Positions 1 through 7,120 of a stretch of DNA of 19,196 nucleotides are shown one piece after another. Source of the stretch: Oscillospiraceae bacterium (GTDB lineage Bacteria; Bacillota; Clostridia; Oscillospirales; Oscillospiraceae); the NCBI GenBank assembly GCA_031266955.1, contig JAISAA010000102.1, positions 1 through 19,196 on the forward strand, in the 5' to 3' direction. The translations under genes and the position numbers were made by a program. How positions within the stretch are numbered: position 1 is the first letter of the stretch; each line of letters starts with the position of its first letter. The notes beneath the pieces were generated by a model. That model did not search any database. It was not told the DNA's origin and worked only from the letters and a program-made list of their open reading frames with translations.

Positions 1-35
1 CGAATTGCAAGAAACGAATTGAAGGAGCAAAGACA

Positions 36-1244
36 TTGAAAGTGCGAGCTGTAGAAGATGTAGTTATTGTTGACGCCTGCCGGACGGCGGTGGGCACTAT
101 CGGGGGGACGCTCAAGAGCGTCGGGCCGGAGGAACTGGCGCGCGTCGTCATACAGGGCGTTTTGGACCGCAGCGGGATCGCCCCCGGGGAAATCAGCGAG
201 GTCATAATGGGGCATTGCCGCCAGTCCTCAGACAATCCGAATATAGCGCGTATAGCGGCGCTGCGCTGCGGCATCCCGGAGGAGGTACCCGCGTTTACCG
301 TCATGCGCCAATGCGCGTCGGCTATGACGGCGGTGGCGCAGGGCGTAAACGCGATACGCGTCGGCGAGAACGACATCGTGATCGCGGGCGGCACGGAGAG
401 TATGTCAACAGCCGTGTTCTACATCCGCGGGGCGCGCTTCGGGCTCGGCACCGGCAACACGGCGCTCATCGACAGCCTCACGGAGGGGCAGTTCCAAAGC
501 CAGCCACAGGAGATATACGGGTCGTTCAATATGGGTATGGCGGGTGGAGAGCACATCGTCGAAAAATTCGGCGTGACGCGCGCGGAAATGGACTGCTTCA
601 GCCTGCAAAGCCAACAGCGCGCCGCCGCCGCGATCAAGGCCGGACGCTTTAAGGACGAGATAGTCCCCGTCGTGATCCCGCAGAAAAAAGGCGACCCGGT
701 CGTCTTTGATACGGATGAATACCCGCGCGAAACGAGCCTTGAAAAGCTCTCTAAGCTCGCGCCCGCGTTCAAAAAGGACGGCTCCGTCACGGCGGGCTCG
801 AGCTCCGGGCGCAACGACGGCGCGTCCGCCATGCTCATTATGAGCGCTGACAAGGCAAAATCGCTCGGACTGAAGCCGCTGGCGAGATTTGTATCACACG
901 CCGTGTGCGGAGTTGACCCGAAGATAATGGGCATCGGTCCCGTTCCGGCGATACGCAAGGCCTTGGAACGCGCGGATATGACGCTCGATCAGATAGAGCT
1001 CATCGAGCTCAACGAGGCTTTCGCGGCGCAGTCCGTCGCCGTCGTCAAAGAACTCGGCATAAACGAGGAAATCTGCAACGTCAACGGCGGGGCGATAGCG
1101 CTCGGGCATCCCGTGGGCAGCTCCGGCTGCCGCATTATGGTGACGCTGCTGCACGAAATGATAAAGCGCGGCAATAAGTACGGGCTTGCGAGCCTGTGCA
1201 TCGCGGGCGGTATGGGCGAAGCCACGATCATTGAAAGACTGTAA
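36..1244 (+). CDS. Thiolase (acetyl-CoA C-acetyltransferase family)
   Basis: A 402-residue thiolase, the usual length for biosynthetic or degradative acetyl-CoA acetyltransferases, which join or cleave acyl-CoA at a cytosolic active site. The catalytic residues are visible: nucleophilic Cys93 in RQCASAM, His358 in GGAIALGHP and Cys388 in the C-terminal LCIAGGMG motif, plus the NEAFAAQ motif near residue 329. The TTG at 36 is preferred as start because GGAG at 23-26 lies 9 nt upstream; the in-frame GTG at 42 would lie too far from it. An SDR dehydrogenase follows after 45 bp on the same strand, consistent with a shared acyl-CoA or ketone pathway, but the exact substrate cannot be read from the sequence. 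The nucleophile region reads RQCASAM rather than the more common CaSG form, so an acyl-CoA other than acetoacetyl-CoA is possible. Confidence 0.93.
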   Translation: MKVRAVEDVVIVDACRTAVGTIGGTLKSVGPEELARVVIQGVLDRSGIAPGEISEVIMGHCRQSSDNPNIARIAALRCGIPEEVPAFTVMRQCASAMTAVAQGVNAIRVGENDIVIAGGTESMSTAVFYIRGARFGLGTGNTALIDSLTEGQFQSQPQEIYGSFNMGMAGGEHIVEKFGVTRAEMDCFSLQSQQRAAAAIKAGRFKDEIVPVVIPQKKGDPVVFDTDEYPRETSLEKLSKLAPAFKKDGSVTAGSSSGRNDGASAMLIMSADKAKSLGLKPLARFVSHAVCGVDPKIMGIGPVPAIRKALERADMTLDQIELIELNEAFAAQSVAVVKELGINEEICNVNGGAIALGHPVGSSGCRIMVTLLHEMIKRGNKYGLASLCIAGGMGEATIIERL

Positions 1245-1289
1245 CACCGGTTTCGGGCGTTAATAAAAAATTTTTTGGAGGCTTATACA

Positions 1290-2090
1290 ATGTCAAATCT
1301 ATTCGATCTAACGGGAAAATCAGCGGTAATCATCGGCGGCGCGGGAGGGCTCGGGCAGGCGATAGCCCAGGGACTGCTTGAAGCGGGCGCAAAGGTGCTC
1401 ATATCAAGCCGCCGTGAGGACGCGCTGAAAAAGGCGCAGGAGGAGCTGAAAGCCGCGACGGGCAAGACAGCCGAGTACTTAGCCGGCGACGCGACGAAGG
1501 AGTCCGACGTGGAAGCGCTTGTAAAGGGCGCCGCGGCGAAGCTCGGCAAGATAACGATCCTCGTCAACGCGCAGGGCTTTAACAAAAAGCAGGACGCGCT
1601 GGACTTCGACATCGACACGTTCCGCCAAATGCTCGACGCCAACGTAACAAGCTTTATGATAGCCGCGAAGCATTTCGGGCGCCACTTCAAGGGAAACGGC
1701 TACGGCAAGATAATAAACCTGTCGTCCGTGCGCGGCAAAATAGCGACGAAGGGCACGGGCAACGCCGGCTACTGCACGACAAAGGGCGCCGTCGATATGC
1801 TGACAAAGCAGCTCGCGAGCGAGTTCGGCCCGTTCGGTGTGACCGTGAACGCCATCGGCCCGAATATCACGGCGACGCCGATGATGACCGCCGTGTTTGA
1901 AAAACGCGCCGCGGAAGCCGGGATCGGCGTAGAGGCGTACTTAAAGCAGCAGGGCGAGGGCAACCCGATGCGCAAGATGGGTATGCCGGAGGACATCGTC
2001 GGCACGGCGGTATTTCTCGCGTCGCCCGCGTCGGACTTTATGACGGGCAACATACTCTACCCCGACGGCGGGCTTACGGCTATAGGTTAA
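1290..2090 (+). CDS. SDR-family NAD(P)-dependent oxidoreductase (gluconate 5-dehydrogenase-like)
   Basis: A 266-residue classical short-chain dehydrogenase/reductase. The nucleotide-binding glycine motif is GGAGGLG at 16-22, lacking the usual leading Thr. The active site is Asn118, Ser146 in LSSVRG, Tyr161 and Lys165 (YCTTK), and the end has the family's TGNILYPDGG motif. The N-terminus (LFDLTGK) resembles gluconate 5-dehydrogenase and related 3-oxoacyl reductases, so the substrate is probably a small keto or hydroxy compound, unresolved here. An in-frame TTG at 1275 exists, but ATG 1290 sits 8 nt after GGAGG at 1277-1281 and gives the standard SDR N-terminus, so it was chosen. It lies 45 bp after the thiolase and 23 bp before the hydro-lyase genes, suggesting one transcript. 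Confidence 0.93.
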   Translation: MSNLFDLTGKSAVIIGGAGGLGQAIAQGLLEAGAKVLISSRREDALKKAQEELKAATGKTAEYLAGDATKESDVEALVKGAAAKLGKITILVNAQGFNKKQDALDFDIDTFRQMLDANVTSFMIAAKHFGRHFKGNGYGKIINLSSVRGKIATKGTGNAGYCTTKGAVDMLTKQLASEFGPFGVTVNAIGPNITATPMMTAVFEKRAAEAGIGVEAYLKQQGEGNPMRKMGMPEDIVGTAVFLASPASDFMTGNILYPDGGLTAIG

Positions 2091-2113
2091 GAGCCGGTAT
2101 AAGACGCGTTCCA

Positions 2114-2953
2114 ATGAGGATCATTGCCCCGGAGAGGATATCGGACGCCGTCGCGCGGCTGTTCATAGACGCGAACGTCCGCCTGCCTCCGGATATCCGC
2201 GCCGCCGTCGGTCGCGCGCTCGAAAACGAGCCGTGGCGGCCCGCCCGGCGCGTCCTTGAAACGATAGACGAAAACGCGGACGAAGCCGAGGCGCGCGGCA
2301 TTCCCATATGTCAGGACACCGGTATGGCCTGCGTATTTCTCGAAATAGGCTATGACGCGCATATAGGCGGCGACGTTTACGAGGCCGTCAACTCCGGCGT
2401 CGCGCGCGGCTGCGCCGAGGGATATCTGCGCGCGTCGATAGTCCGCGACCCGCTCCGCCGCGAGAACACGGGGGATAATACTCCCGCCGCCGTCTATATC
2501 GAGCTCGTACCCGGCGATAATATCAAGATCACCGTCGCGCCCAAGGGCTTCGGCAGCGAGAATATGAGCCGCGTCAAAATGCTCCGCCCGTCGGACGGGG
2601 CGCGCGGCGTCATCGATTTTGTCGTATCCGCCGTCGAGGACGCGGGGGGCTCCGCCTGCCCGCCCGTCGTCGTCGGCGTGGGCGTCGGCGGAAGCTTCGA
2701 TAAAGCCGCGCTGCTGGCGAAGCGCGCGTTGCTGCGCCCGCTCGACGAGCCGAATCCCGACCCGTATTACGCGGAGCTCGAATGCGAGCTGCTTGAAAAG
2801 CTCAACGCCCTCGGGACGGGCCCGATGGGCTTCGGCGGCAAAACTACGGCTCTCGGCGTTTCCGTACTGTCCGCGCCGACGCATATCGCCGGCCTGCCCG
2901 CCGCCGTGAATATAAGCTGCCACGTCACGCGGCACGCCACAGAGATCGTATGA
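2114..2953 (+). CDS. Class I fumarate hydratase / L-tartrate dehydratase, alpha subunit
   Basis: A 279-residue alpha half of a two-subunit, oxygen-sensitive [4Fe-4S] hydro-lyase (FumA/TtdA N-terminal family), which reversibly hydrates fumarate to malate or dehydrates tartrate. The three expected cluster-ligand cysteines are Cys66 in PICQDTGM, Cys182 in SACPPVVVGVGVGG and Cys269 in NISCHVTRHA. The stop overlaps the next start by 4 bp (ATGA), typical of translational coupling with the beta subunit. The start ATG at 2114 has no strong Shine-Dalgarno, so expression may depend partly on readthrough from the upstream SDR gene, 23 bp away. The sequence does not distinguish fumarase from tartrate dehydratase; next to central-metabolism genes in an anaerobe, fumarase is the simpler guess. 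Confidence 0.92.
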   Translation: MRIIAPERISDAVARLFIDANVRLPPDIRAAVGRALENEPWRPARRVLETIDENADEAEARGIPICQDTGMACVFLEIGYDAHIGGDVYEAVNSGVARGCAEGYLRASIVRDPLRRENTGDNTPAAVYIELVPGDNIKITVAPKGFGSENMSRVKMLRPSDGARGVIDFVVSAVEDAGGSACPPVVVGVGVGGSFDKAALLAKRALLRPLDEPNPDPYYAELECELLEKLNALGTGPMGFGGKTTALGVSVLSAPTHIAGLPAAVNISCHVTRHATEIV

Positions 2954-3525
2954 ATCGGGAGTTTGCCGTGAAGTTGCCCATAAAATTGCCCATAATCCGC
3001 GAGGACTTAGCGTCGCTCCGCGCCGGGGACGGCGTTCTGCTCTCCGGCGTTTTGTACACGGCGCGCGACGCCGCGCATATGCGGTTGTGCGAGCTTTTGG
3101 ATTCCGGAGAGCCGCTTCCGTTTGAGCTCCGGGGCGCCGCTATATATTACGCCGGACCCACACCTCCCCCGCCGGGCTTCGTCGTCGGCTCCGCGGGTCC
3201 GACGACGAGCTCGCGCATGGACTTCGCCGCCCCGCGCCTGATACGGCGCGGCCTGAGCTGTATGATAGGAAAGGGCGCGCGCTCCGCGGAGGTCGTTGAG
3301 GCTATGAAGGAATGCGGCGCGGTCTATCTCGCCGCCGTCGGCGGCGCGGGCGCGCTGCTCGGCGGGCGCGTTCTTCGCTCTGAGCTCGTGGCGTTCCCGG
3401 AGCTCGGGACGGAGGCGGTACGCCGCCTGACGGTCTCGGACTTCCCGGCGACCGTCGCCATCGACAGCCTCGGGGGCGATATTTACTCCGAGGGGCGCGC
3501 CGAATATCTGCGCTCTATAAAATAG
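2950..3525 (+). CDS. Class I fumarate hydratase / L-tartrate dehydratase, beta subunit
   Basis: A 191-residue beta half matching the FumA C-terminal/TtdB family in length and motifs: TARDAAHMR at 37-45, GPTTSSRMD at 83-91, the GKG turn at 107-109, YLAAVGGAGAL around 126-136 and a late SLGGDIY motif. Together with the alpha subunit it forms the active site around the [4Fe-4S] cluster. It starts inside the last codon of the alpha gene (ATGA overlap). The first dozen residues contain a short internal duplication (KLPI KLPI) encoded by a near-perfect DNA repeat. The gene is followed by an 80 bp gap with a promoter-like sequence, so the transcription unit probably changes after it. Confidence 0.92.
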   Translation: MNREFAVKLPIKLPIIREDLASLRAGDGVLLSGVLYTARDAAHMRLCELLDSGEPLPFELRGAAIYYAGPTPPPPGFVVGSAGPTTSSRMDFAAPRLIRRGLSCMIGKGARSAEVVEAMKECGAVYLAAVGGAGALLGGRVLRSELVAFPELGTEAVRRLTVSDFPATVAIDSLGGDIYSEGRAEYLRSIK

Positions 3526-3544
3526 TCGGCCCGCGCCTTTCGAC

Positions 3545-3573
3545 TTGTATATCGCGGAGCTTTACTGTATATT
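3545..3573 (+). promoter_or_regulatory. Candidate sigma70 promoter for ddl-murF
   Basis: TTGTAT (3545-3550), a 17 bp spacer and TATATT (3568-3573) lie in the AT-rich part of the 3526-3606 gap, about 50 bp before the ddl start. The -10 is one base off consensus; the -35 matches only its TTG. Inference from sequence only. Confidence 0.45.
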
Positions 3574-3593
3574 ATTATAGTAGGATGAACTTC

Positions 3594-3623
3594 GGAGGCT
3601 GACTCAATGGAGGCTGATTCAAT
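3594..3623 (+). repeat. Tandem duplication of the ddl ribosome-binding site and start region
   Basis: The 15 bp unit GGAGGCTGACTCAAT is directly followed by GGAGGCTGATTCAAT (14 of 15 identical). Each copy carries a GGAGG Shine-Dalgarno and leads into an ATG (3607 and 3622). The unit is a multiple of three, so both ATGs are in the ddl frame. Confidence 0.9.
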
Positions 3624-4659
3624 GAATATTGCCGTACTGTGCGGCGGGCTGTCCGCCGAGCGCGACGTTTCGCTTTCCACCGGGGCGTTGGCGGCGGCGG
3701 CGTTGCGCCGTCTCGGGCACCGCGTTGTGACGCTTGATTTATTTTTAGGACGTCCGGGCGATATTAGCTGCTTAGGCGATATTTTCACCGAAAACGCGGA
3801 CGCGGCGTCCGCCGCCATTTCCGAAACGGCGCCCGATATAGCCGCGCTTCGCGCTTCGCGCCCGGGCGGAGCGCGCGTCGGGGAAAACGTGTTTGAAATA
3901 TGCCGCGCCGCGGACATTGTCTTCTTAGCGCTGCACGGGGAGGACGGGGAGGACGGCAAGATACAGGCCGCGTTCGACCTGCTCGGGATAAAATATACGG
4001 GCACGGGCTTTCTGGGAAGCGCTATTGCGATGAGCAAGCCCGCGGCGAAGCGTGTTTTCTATGAAAACGGCGTGAAGACGCCGCGCGCCGTTTCCGTGTA
4101 TCGCGGGGCCGGCGCCGGTATCGAGGGCATCGGCTTCCCCTGCTTCGTCAAGCCGTGCTCCGGGGGGAGCTCCGTCGGCGCGCGAATCGTTTCTTCGGAG
4201 GCCGAGCTGCCTGACGCGTTAGAGTTCGCCCGGCAATTCGGCGAGCCGGTCATTGTTGAGGAGTACATACGCGGGCGGGAGTTCAACGTCGGCGTGCTGA
4301 TGGGGCGGGCGCTGCCGGTCATCGAGATATGCCCCGACGGGGAATTTTACGATTACAAGAACAAGTATCAAGAGGGCGTCGCCGTCGAGATATGCCCCGC
4401 CGAGCTGCCGCCGGAGCTTACGGAAAAGCTTCAGCGGACGGCGGAGACCGTGTTCCGCGCGCTTGAAATGCAAGTGTACGCGCGCATGGATTTCATCGTT
4501 GACGGCGGCGGGGAAATATGGTGCCTCGAGGGCAACACGCTGCCGGGACTGACGCCGACAAGCCTGCTGCCGCAGGAGGCCGCCGCCGCCGGCATTTCCT
4601 ATGACGAGCTTATCGGCGTGATCCTCCGCGAATCCCTGAACAAATACGACGGAGAGTGA
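3622..4659 (+). CDS. ddl: D-alanine--D-alanine ligase
   Basis: ATP-grasp ligase joining two D-alanines for the peptidoglycan stem peptide, acting in the cytosol. From the ATG at 3622 it is 345 residues and starts directly with the family's N-terminal strand (MNIAVLCGGLSAERDVS). Key motifs are ALHGEDGEDGKIQ near 104-115, the phosphate-loop GGSSVGA at 181-187, EEYIRGREFNVGV at 213-225, RMDF at 288-291 and the metal-binding end EGNTLPGLTPTSLLPQ from 303. An earlier in-frame ATG at 3607 would add MEADS; it arises from the tandem duplication of the RBS-start unit, and both starts have GGAGG 8 nt upstream. The N-terminal domain carries some extra sequence around residues 41-90. murF follows after 3 bp, a functional pairing because MurF uses D-Ala-D-Ala. 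Confidence 0.96.
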   Translation: MNIAVLCGGLSAERDVSLSTGALAAAALRRLGHRVVTLDLFLGRPGDISCLGDIFTENADAASAAISETAPDIAALRASRPGGARVGENVFEICRAADIVFLALHGEDGEDGKIQAAFDLLGIKYTGTGFLGSAIAMSKPAAKRVFYENGVKTPRAVSVYRGAGAGIEGIGFPCFVKPCSGGSSVGARIVSSEAELPDALEFARQFGEPVIVEEYIRGREFNVGVLMGRALPVIEICPDGEFYDYKNKYQEGVAVEICPAELPPELTEKLQRTAETVFRALEMQVYARMDFIVDGGGEIWCLEGNTLPGLTPTSLLPQEAAAAGISYDELIGVILRESLNKYDGE

Positions 4660-4662
4660 ACA

Positions 4663-6072
4663 ATGCTTGCTTTGACTATCGAGAAAATCGCCGAGGTCAT
4701 GGGCGGGCGGCTTTTTTCAGATGAAATAAACGCCCGCCGCGTAATAACGCGCGTCGTCACGGACAGCCGTGAGGCCGTCCCCGGCGCGCTTTTCTTCTGC
4801 TTTCGCGGCGAGAGAACGGACGGGCACGACCACGTAGCGGACGCCTTCGCGCGCGGAGCTCTCGCCGCCGTCACAACGCGGGAGATAGAGATACCGACGC
4901 GGCACAAAGTCCCGGCGGGCGCGTATATACTTGTCAATTCAGCGCAAACGGCGCTCGGAAAGCTCGGCGCTTATTACCGCTCGCGGCTTAACATCCCGAT
5001 TATCGGCGTCGCCGGCTCCGTCGGGAAGACCACGGCGAAGGAGATGATTGCCGCCGTCCTCTCAGAGCGCTTTAACGTCCATAAAACGCGGGAGAATCTG
5101 AATAACGAGCTCGGCGTGCCGCTCACGCTGCTCGGGACCGGCGAAGAGCACGGCGCCGCCGTTATCGAGATGGGCATTTCGGACTTCGGCGAAATGACCC
5201 GGCTGGCGGAGATCGTCCGCCCGGATATTTGCGTTATGACCGCTATCGGGCGCTGTCATCTCGAAAAGCTTGGCGATTTAGACGGCGTGCTGCGCGCGAA
5301 GGCAGAGGTTTTCGCAAAAATGCCCGAAACCGGCGCCGCCGTCCTGAACGGCGATGACGCGCTTTTGTCCGCGTATGACCCGGGCTTGGCGAAACCCGGC
5401 TTGACGAAAATAACCTTCGGCACGGACGCGCGCTGCGACTGGCGCGCGGAAAACATAGCCTCCGACGGCACGCGCAGCGTCAGCTTTGATATTATATCGC
5501 CGTCCGGGGAGCGCGCGCGCGCCAAAATCCCGGCGTTCGGAACGCATTTGGTATACTCGGCGCTCGCCGCCGCCGCCGTGGGCGCAAAGCTTGGAGTGAG
5601 CCTTGATGAGACGGCGCGCGGCTTGGCAAAATACCGCCCCGTCGGCGGTCGCGCCAACGTCGTCGAGACCGGCAAAATCACGGTAATCGACGACTGCTAT
5701 AACGCCAACCCGAATTCCGTGTCGGCGGCGCTGCGCTCTCTCAGCGCGCTGAGCACCGTCCGCCGCGCGGCGATACTCGGCGATATGCGCGAGCTCGGGG
5801 CGGGCGCCGAGGCGGCGCACCGCGAGATCGGGAAGCTCGCCGGAGAGCTCGGCATCGATTGCCTTATCTGCTGCGGAGAAATGGCCGAATTTATTTTTAA
5901 GGGCTTTATCGCGTCCGGTTCCGAGGCGGAGGCGTACTTTTTCCCGTTCCGCGACGCGCTTTTTGAAAAGCTCCCGGCGCTCATACGGGACGGCGACGCC
6001 GTGCTCGTAAAAGCGTCGCACAGCGAAAAATTTGAGCAGATAACGCAGCGCCTGCTGGCGCCGGCGTTATGA
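4663..6072 (+). CDS. murF: UDP-N-acetylmuramoyl-tripeptide--D-alanyl-D-alanine ligase
   Basis: A 469-residue Mur ligase that adds D-Ala-D-Ala to UDP-MurNAc-tripeptide in the cytosol, the last cytoplasmic peptide step before lipid I. The N-terminal substrate domain is followed by the ATP-binding loop GSVGKTT at 118-124, RENLNNELGVP at 143-153, the EMG motif at 169-171 and the Mur-ligase signature DDCYNANPNS at 343-352, then a C-terminal Rossmann-like domain. It starts 3 bp after ddl, so the two are almost certainly co-translated. No mraY or murD follows; instead comes a terminator and then accessory genes, so this is a detached ddl-murF pair rather than a full dcw cluster. Confidence 0.97.
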   Translation: MLALTIEKIAEVMGGRLFSDEINARRVITRVVTDSREAVPGALFFCFRGERTDGHDHVADAFARGALAAVTTREIEIPTRHKVPAGAYILVNSAQTALGKLGAYYRSRLNIPIIGVAGSVGKTTAKEMIAAVLSERFNVHKTRENLNNELGVPLTLLGTGEEHGAAVIEMGISDFGEMTRLAEIVRPDICVMTAIGRCHLEKLGDLDGVLRAKAEVFAKMPETGAAVLNGDDALLSAYDPGLAKPGLTKITFGTDARCDWRAENIASDGTRSVSFDIISPSGERARAKIPAFGTHLVYSALAAAAVGAKLGVSLDETARGLAKYRPVGGRANVVETGKITVIDDCYNANPNSVSAALRSLSALSTVRRAAILGDMRELGAGAEAAHREIGKLAGELGIDCLICCGEMAEFIFKGFIASGSEAEAYFFPFRDALFEKLPALIRDGDAVLVKASHSEKFEQITQRLLAPAL

Positions 6073-6202
6073 AACGTGCCTGCGGGCACGGGGAACGCGG
6101 CTTCGCCGCGACGCCGCGTGAGAGCGCATAAACAAATTCAGACGTTCGGCTTGGGCTTTTGGTAGACCATACCAAACATTTTCAAAGCGGAAAGATATTG
6201 AT
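6073..6202. other. Gene-free gap after murF with two short GC hairpins
   Basis: No convincing gene is present. Two GC hairpins lie directly after murF: CGTGCC/GGCACG (6075-6090) and CGCGGC/GCCGCG with loop TTC (6096-6110). Neither has a T tract, so they may be processing or pausing structures rather than terminators. Base composition turns AT-rich after about 6130, marking the border of the accessory region. Confidence 0.5.
6158..6176. repeat. Interrupted palindrome (possible operator)
   Basis: TTTGGTA and TACCAAA are perfect inverted 7 bp arms around GACCA. The shape fits a dimeric repressor operator, but it lies about 65 bp upstream of the toxin promoter and could be chance. Confidence 0.3.
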
Positions 6203-6232
6203 AAGCGATGGGAAACCGTCGCTTTTATTTTT
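6203..6232 (+). terminator. Intrinsic terminator of the ddl-murF unit
   Basis: A 9 bp stem, AAGCGATGG with CCGTCGCTT (one G-U pair), closes a GAAA tetraloop at 6212-6215 and runs into TTTTATTTTTG. This is a textbook rho-independent terminator on the + strand, 130 bp after murF and just before the toxin promoter. Confidence 0.8.
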
Positions 6233-6241
6233 GAAAAATGC

Positions 6242-6270
6242 TTGACATGCCCTCGCAGCTCGTATATAAT
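6242..6270 (+). promoter_or_regulatory. Consensus sigma70 promoter of the toxin-antitoxin operon
   Basis: Perfect TTGACA (6242-6247) and perfect TATAAT (6265-6270) are separated by exactly 17 bp. Transcription should begin near 6277, giving a leader of under 20 nt before the toxin ATG at 6294, with GGGG at 6283-6286 as ribosome-binding site. Confidence 0.85.
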
Positions 6271-6293
6271 GATGTTAGAGAAGGGGATAGTAA

Positions 6294-6644
6294 ATGGGTA
6301 TGCTGACAGACAGGATGTTTATTCACACAAAAGTTTTTGACAGACTATGGAACTCTCTTGGATGTGATGACGATGACCTTGCCGAACTGCAAAAAGCGAT
6401 ATGTGACGCGCCGCAAGACGCGCCTGTGATACGCGGTACAGGCGGCGTTCGAAAAATCAGGATTGCGCTTGACGGACGCGGGAAAAGCGGCGGAGCACGG
6501 ATCCTATATGTGGATTTCGTCGTGAAAGGCGTTGTCGGTTTGCTCTATGCTTATCCAAAGAAAGAAAAAGAGAGTATCGACGATGGCGAGAAGAAAATCC
6601 TTAAAACAATGGCGGAACAAATCAGCGAGAATTGGAGGAATTAA
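6294..6644 (+). CDS. Type II toxin, RelE/HigB2-like
   Basis: A 116-residue protein resembling the RelE/ParE superfamily toxins of the HigB2 type, which are usually ribosome-dependent mRNA endonucleases. The diagnostic stretch is the basic core GGVRKIRIALDGRGKSGGAR at about 50-69, followed by the ILYVDF strand, YAYPKKEK (86-93) and a C-terminal helix KKILKTMAEQI. The toxin comes first and the antitoxin starts 1 bp after its stop, the order seen in HigBA-like pairs. ATG 6294 is used because GGGG lies 7 nt upstream; an in-frame ATG at 6300 is possible. It sits behind an unusually strong promoter. The target is inferred from family only. Confidence 0.85.
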   Translation: MGMLTDRMFIHTKVFDRLWNSLGCDDDDLAELQKAICDAPQDAPVIRGTGGVRKIRIALDGRGKSGGARILYVDFVVKGVVGLLYAYPKKEKESIDDGEKKILKTMAEQISENWRN

Positions 6645-6645
6645 A

Positions 6646-6963
6646 ATGAGTAAAATGGGTCAAGACCTTATAGAGGCGATGCAGGAGCTGTTGGATTATT
6701 CCGAGGGCAAAATTGAGTTGAGAACATCTCGGCTTAATATCTTGCCTGTATGCGATACGATCAGCGTAGAAGAAATCAAAGAGACGCGGCAAAAACTCGG
6801 GATGTCGCAAGGCATATTTGCGCTTCTTCTCGGAGTGTCTAAAAAAACAGTAGAGTCTTGGGAAACCGGAAGATACACTCCGGACGGCGCGGCGCGGCGG
6901 CTTATCTCAATTATACAGGCGGACCCGTCGGTTCCGGAAAGATGCGGGATCATCAACAGATAG
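6646..6963 (+). CDS. XRE-family antitoxin (HigA/NadS-like)
   Basis: A 105-residue helix-turn-helix protein. The ATG at 6646 follows TTGGAGGAATTAAA, a strong ribosome-binding site; longer readings of this frame would run into the toxin gene and lack a site. Residues 40-95 form the HTH: VEEIKETRQKLGMSQGIFAL then LLGVSKKTVESWETGRYTP, the classic Cro/C1 pattern with W71 and G75. In such pairs it binds and neutralises the toxin and represses the shared promoter. The first 38 residues, including the acidic helix DLIEAMQELLDYSEG, would be the natural toxin-contact part; that is inference. There is no clear + strand terminator other than the GC stem at 7073-7101. Confidence 0.88.
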   Translation: MSKMGQDLIEAMQELLDYSEGKIELRTSRLNILPVCDTISVEEIKETRQKLGMSQGIFALLLGVSKKTVESWETGRYTPDGAARRLISIIQADPSVPERCGIINR

Positions 6964-7036
6964 AAAGAAGTGCCAGTTTGCCTCAAGTAAAGCACAATTT
7001 TTTGACGAATGCAATACTTTTTATGTTTTTTTGTGG

Positions 7037-7066
7037 TTTTTGATACACAATATGATTTTTGATACA
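7037..7066. repeat. Short direct repeat, TTTTTGATACA twice
   Basis: TTTTTGATACA occurs at 7037-7047 and 7056-7066, 19 bp apart, in the AT-rich gap between the antitoxin and the convergent surface-protein gene. No function is assigned; it may be a trace of an insertion junction. Confidence 0.4.
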
Positions 7067-7070
7067 AGAG

Positions 7071-7101
7071 AACTCCCCCTTGCAGTTTTCGCAAGGGGGA
7101 G
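7071..7101 (-). terminator. Terminator of the stalk/transglutaminase gene (possibly bidirectional)
   Basis: An 11 bp perfect stem, CTCCCCCTTGC with GCAAGGGGGAG, lies around a 7 nt loop (7073-7101) between two convergent genes. On the - strand it is preceded by TTTTGAAGCAAAA, found after the other genes of this island, and followed by TTCTCTTG, a weak U tract. On the + strand it is followed by GGGGTTTTG, so it may stop both directions. Confidence 0.65.
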
Positions 7102-7120
7102 GGGTTTTGCTTCAAAATTT

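Noticed and set aside
2087..2935. 282-codon frame on the - strand opposite the hydro-lyase alpha gene
   Set aside because: A shadow of a well-supported [4Fe-4S] hydro-lyase with three conserved cysteines; no own motif or ribosome-binding site.
6069..6131. 20-codon frame starting inside the murF stop (ATGA)
   Set aside because: No ribosome-binding site of its own, composed largely of the hairpin sequences after murF, and too short to support.
6203..6232. Possible attachment-site or IR of a mobile element near the left border
   Set aside because: The inverted repeat is fully explained as a stem with GAAA loop and U tract, i.e. an intrinsic terminator. No transposase or integrase gene is seen in the window.
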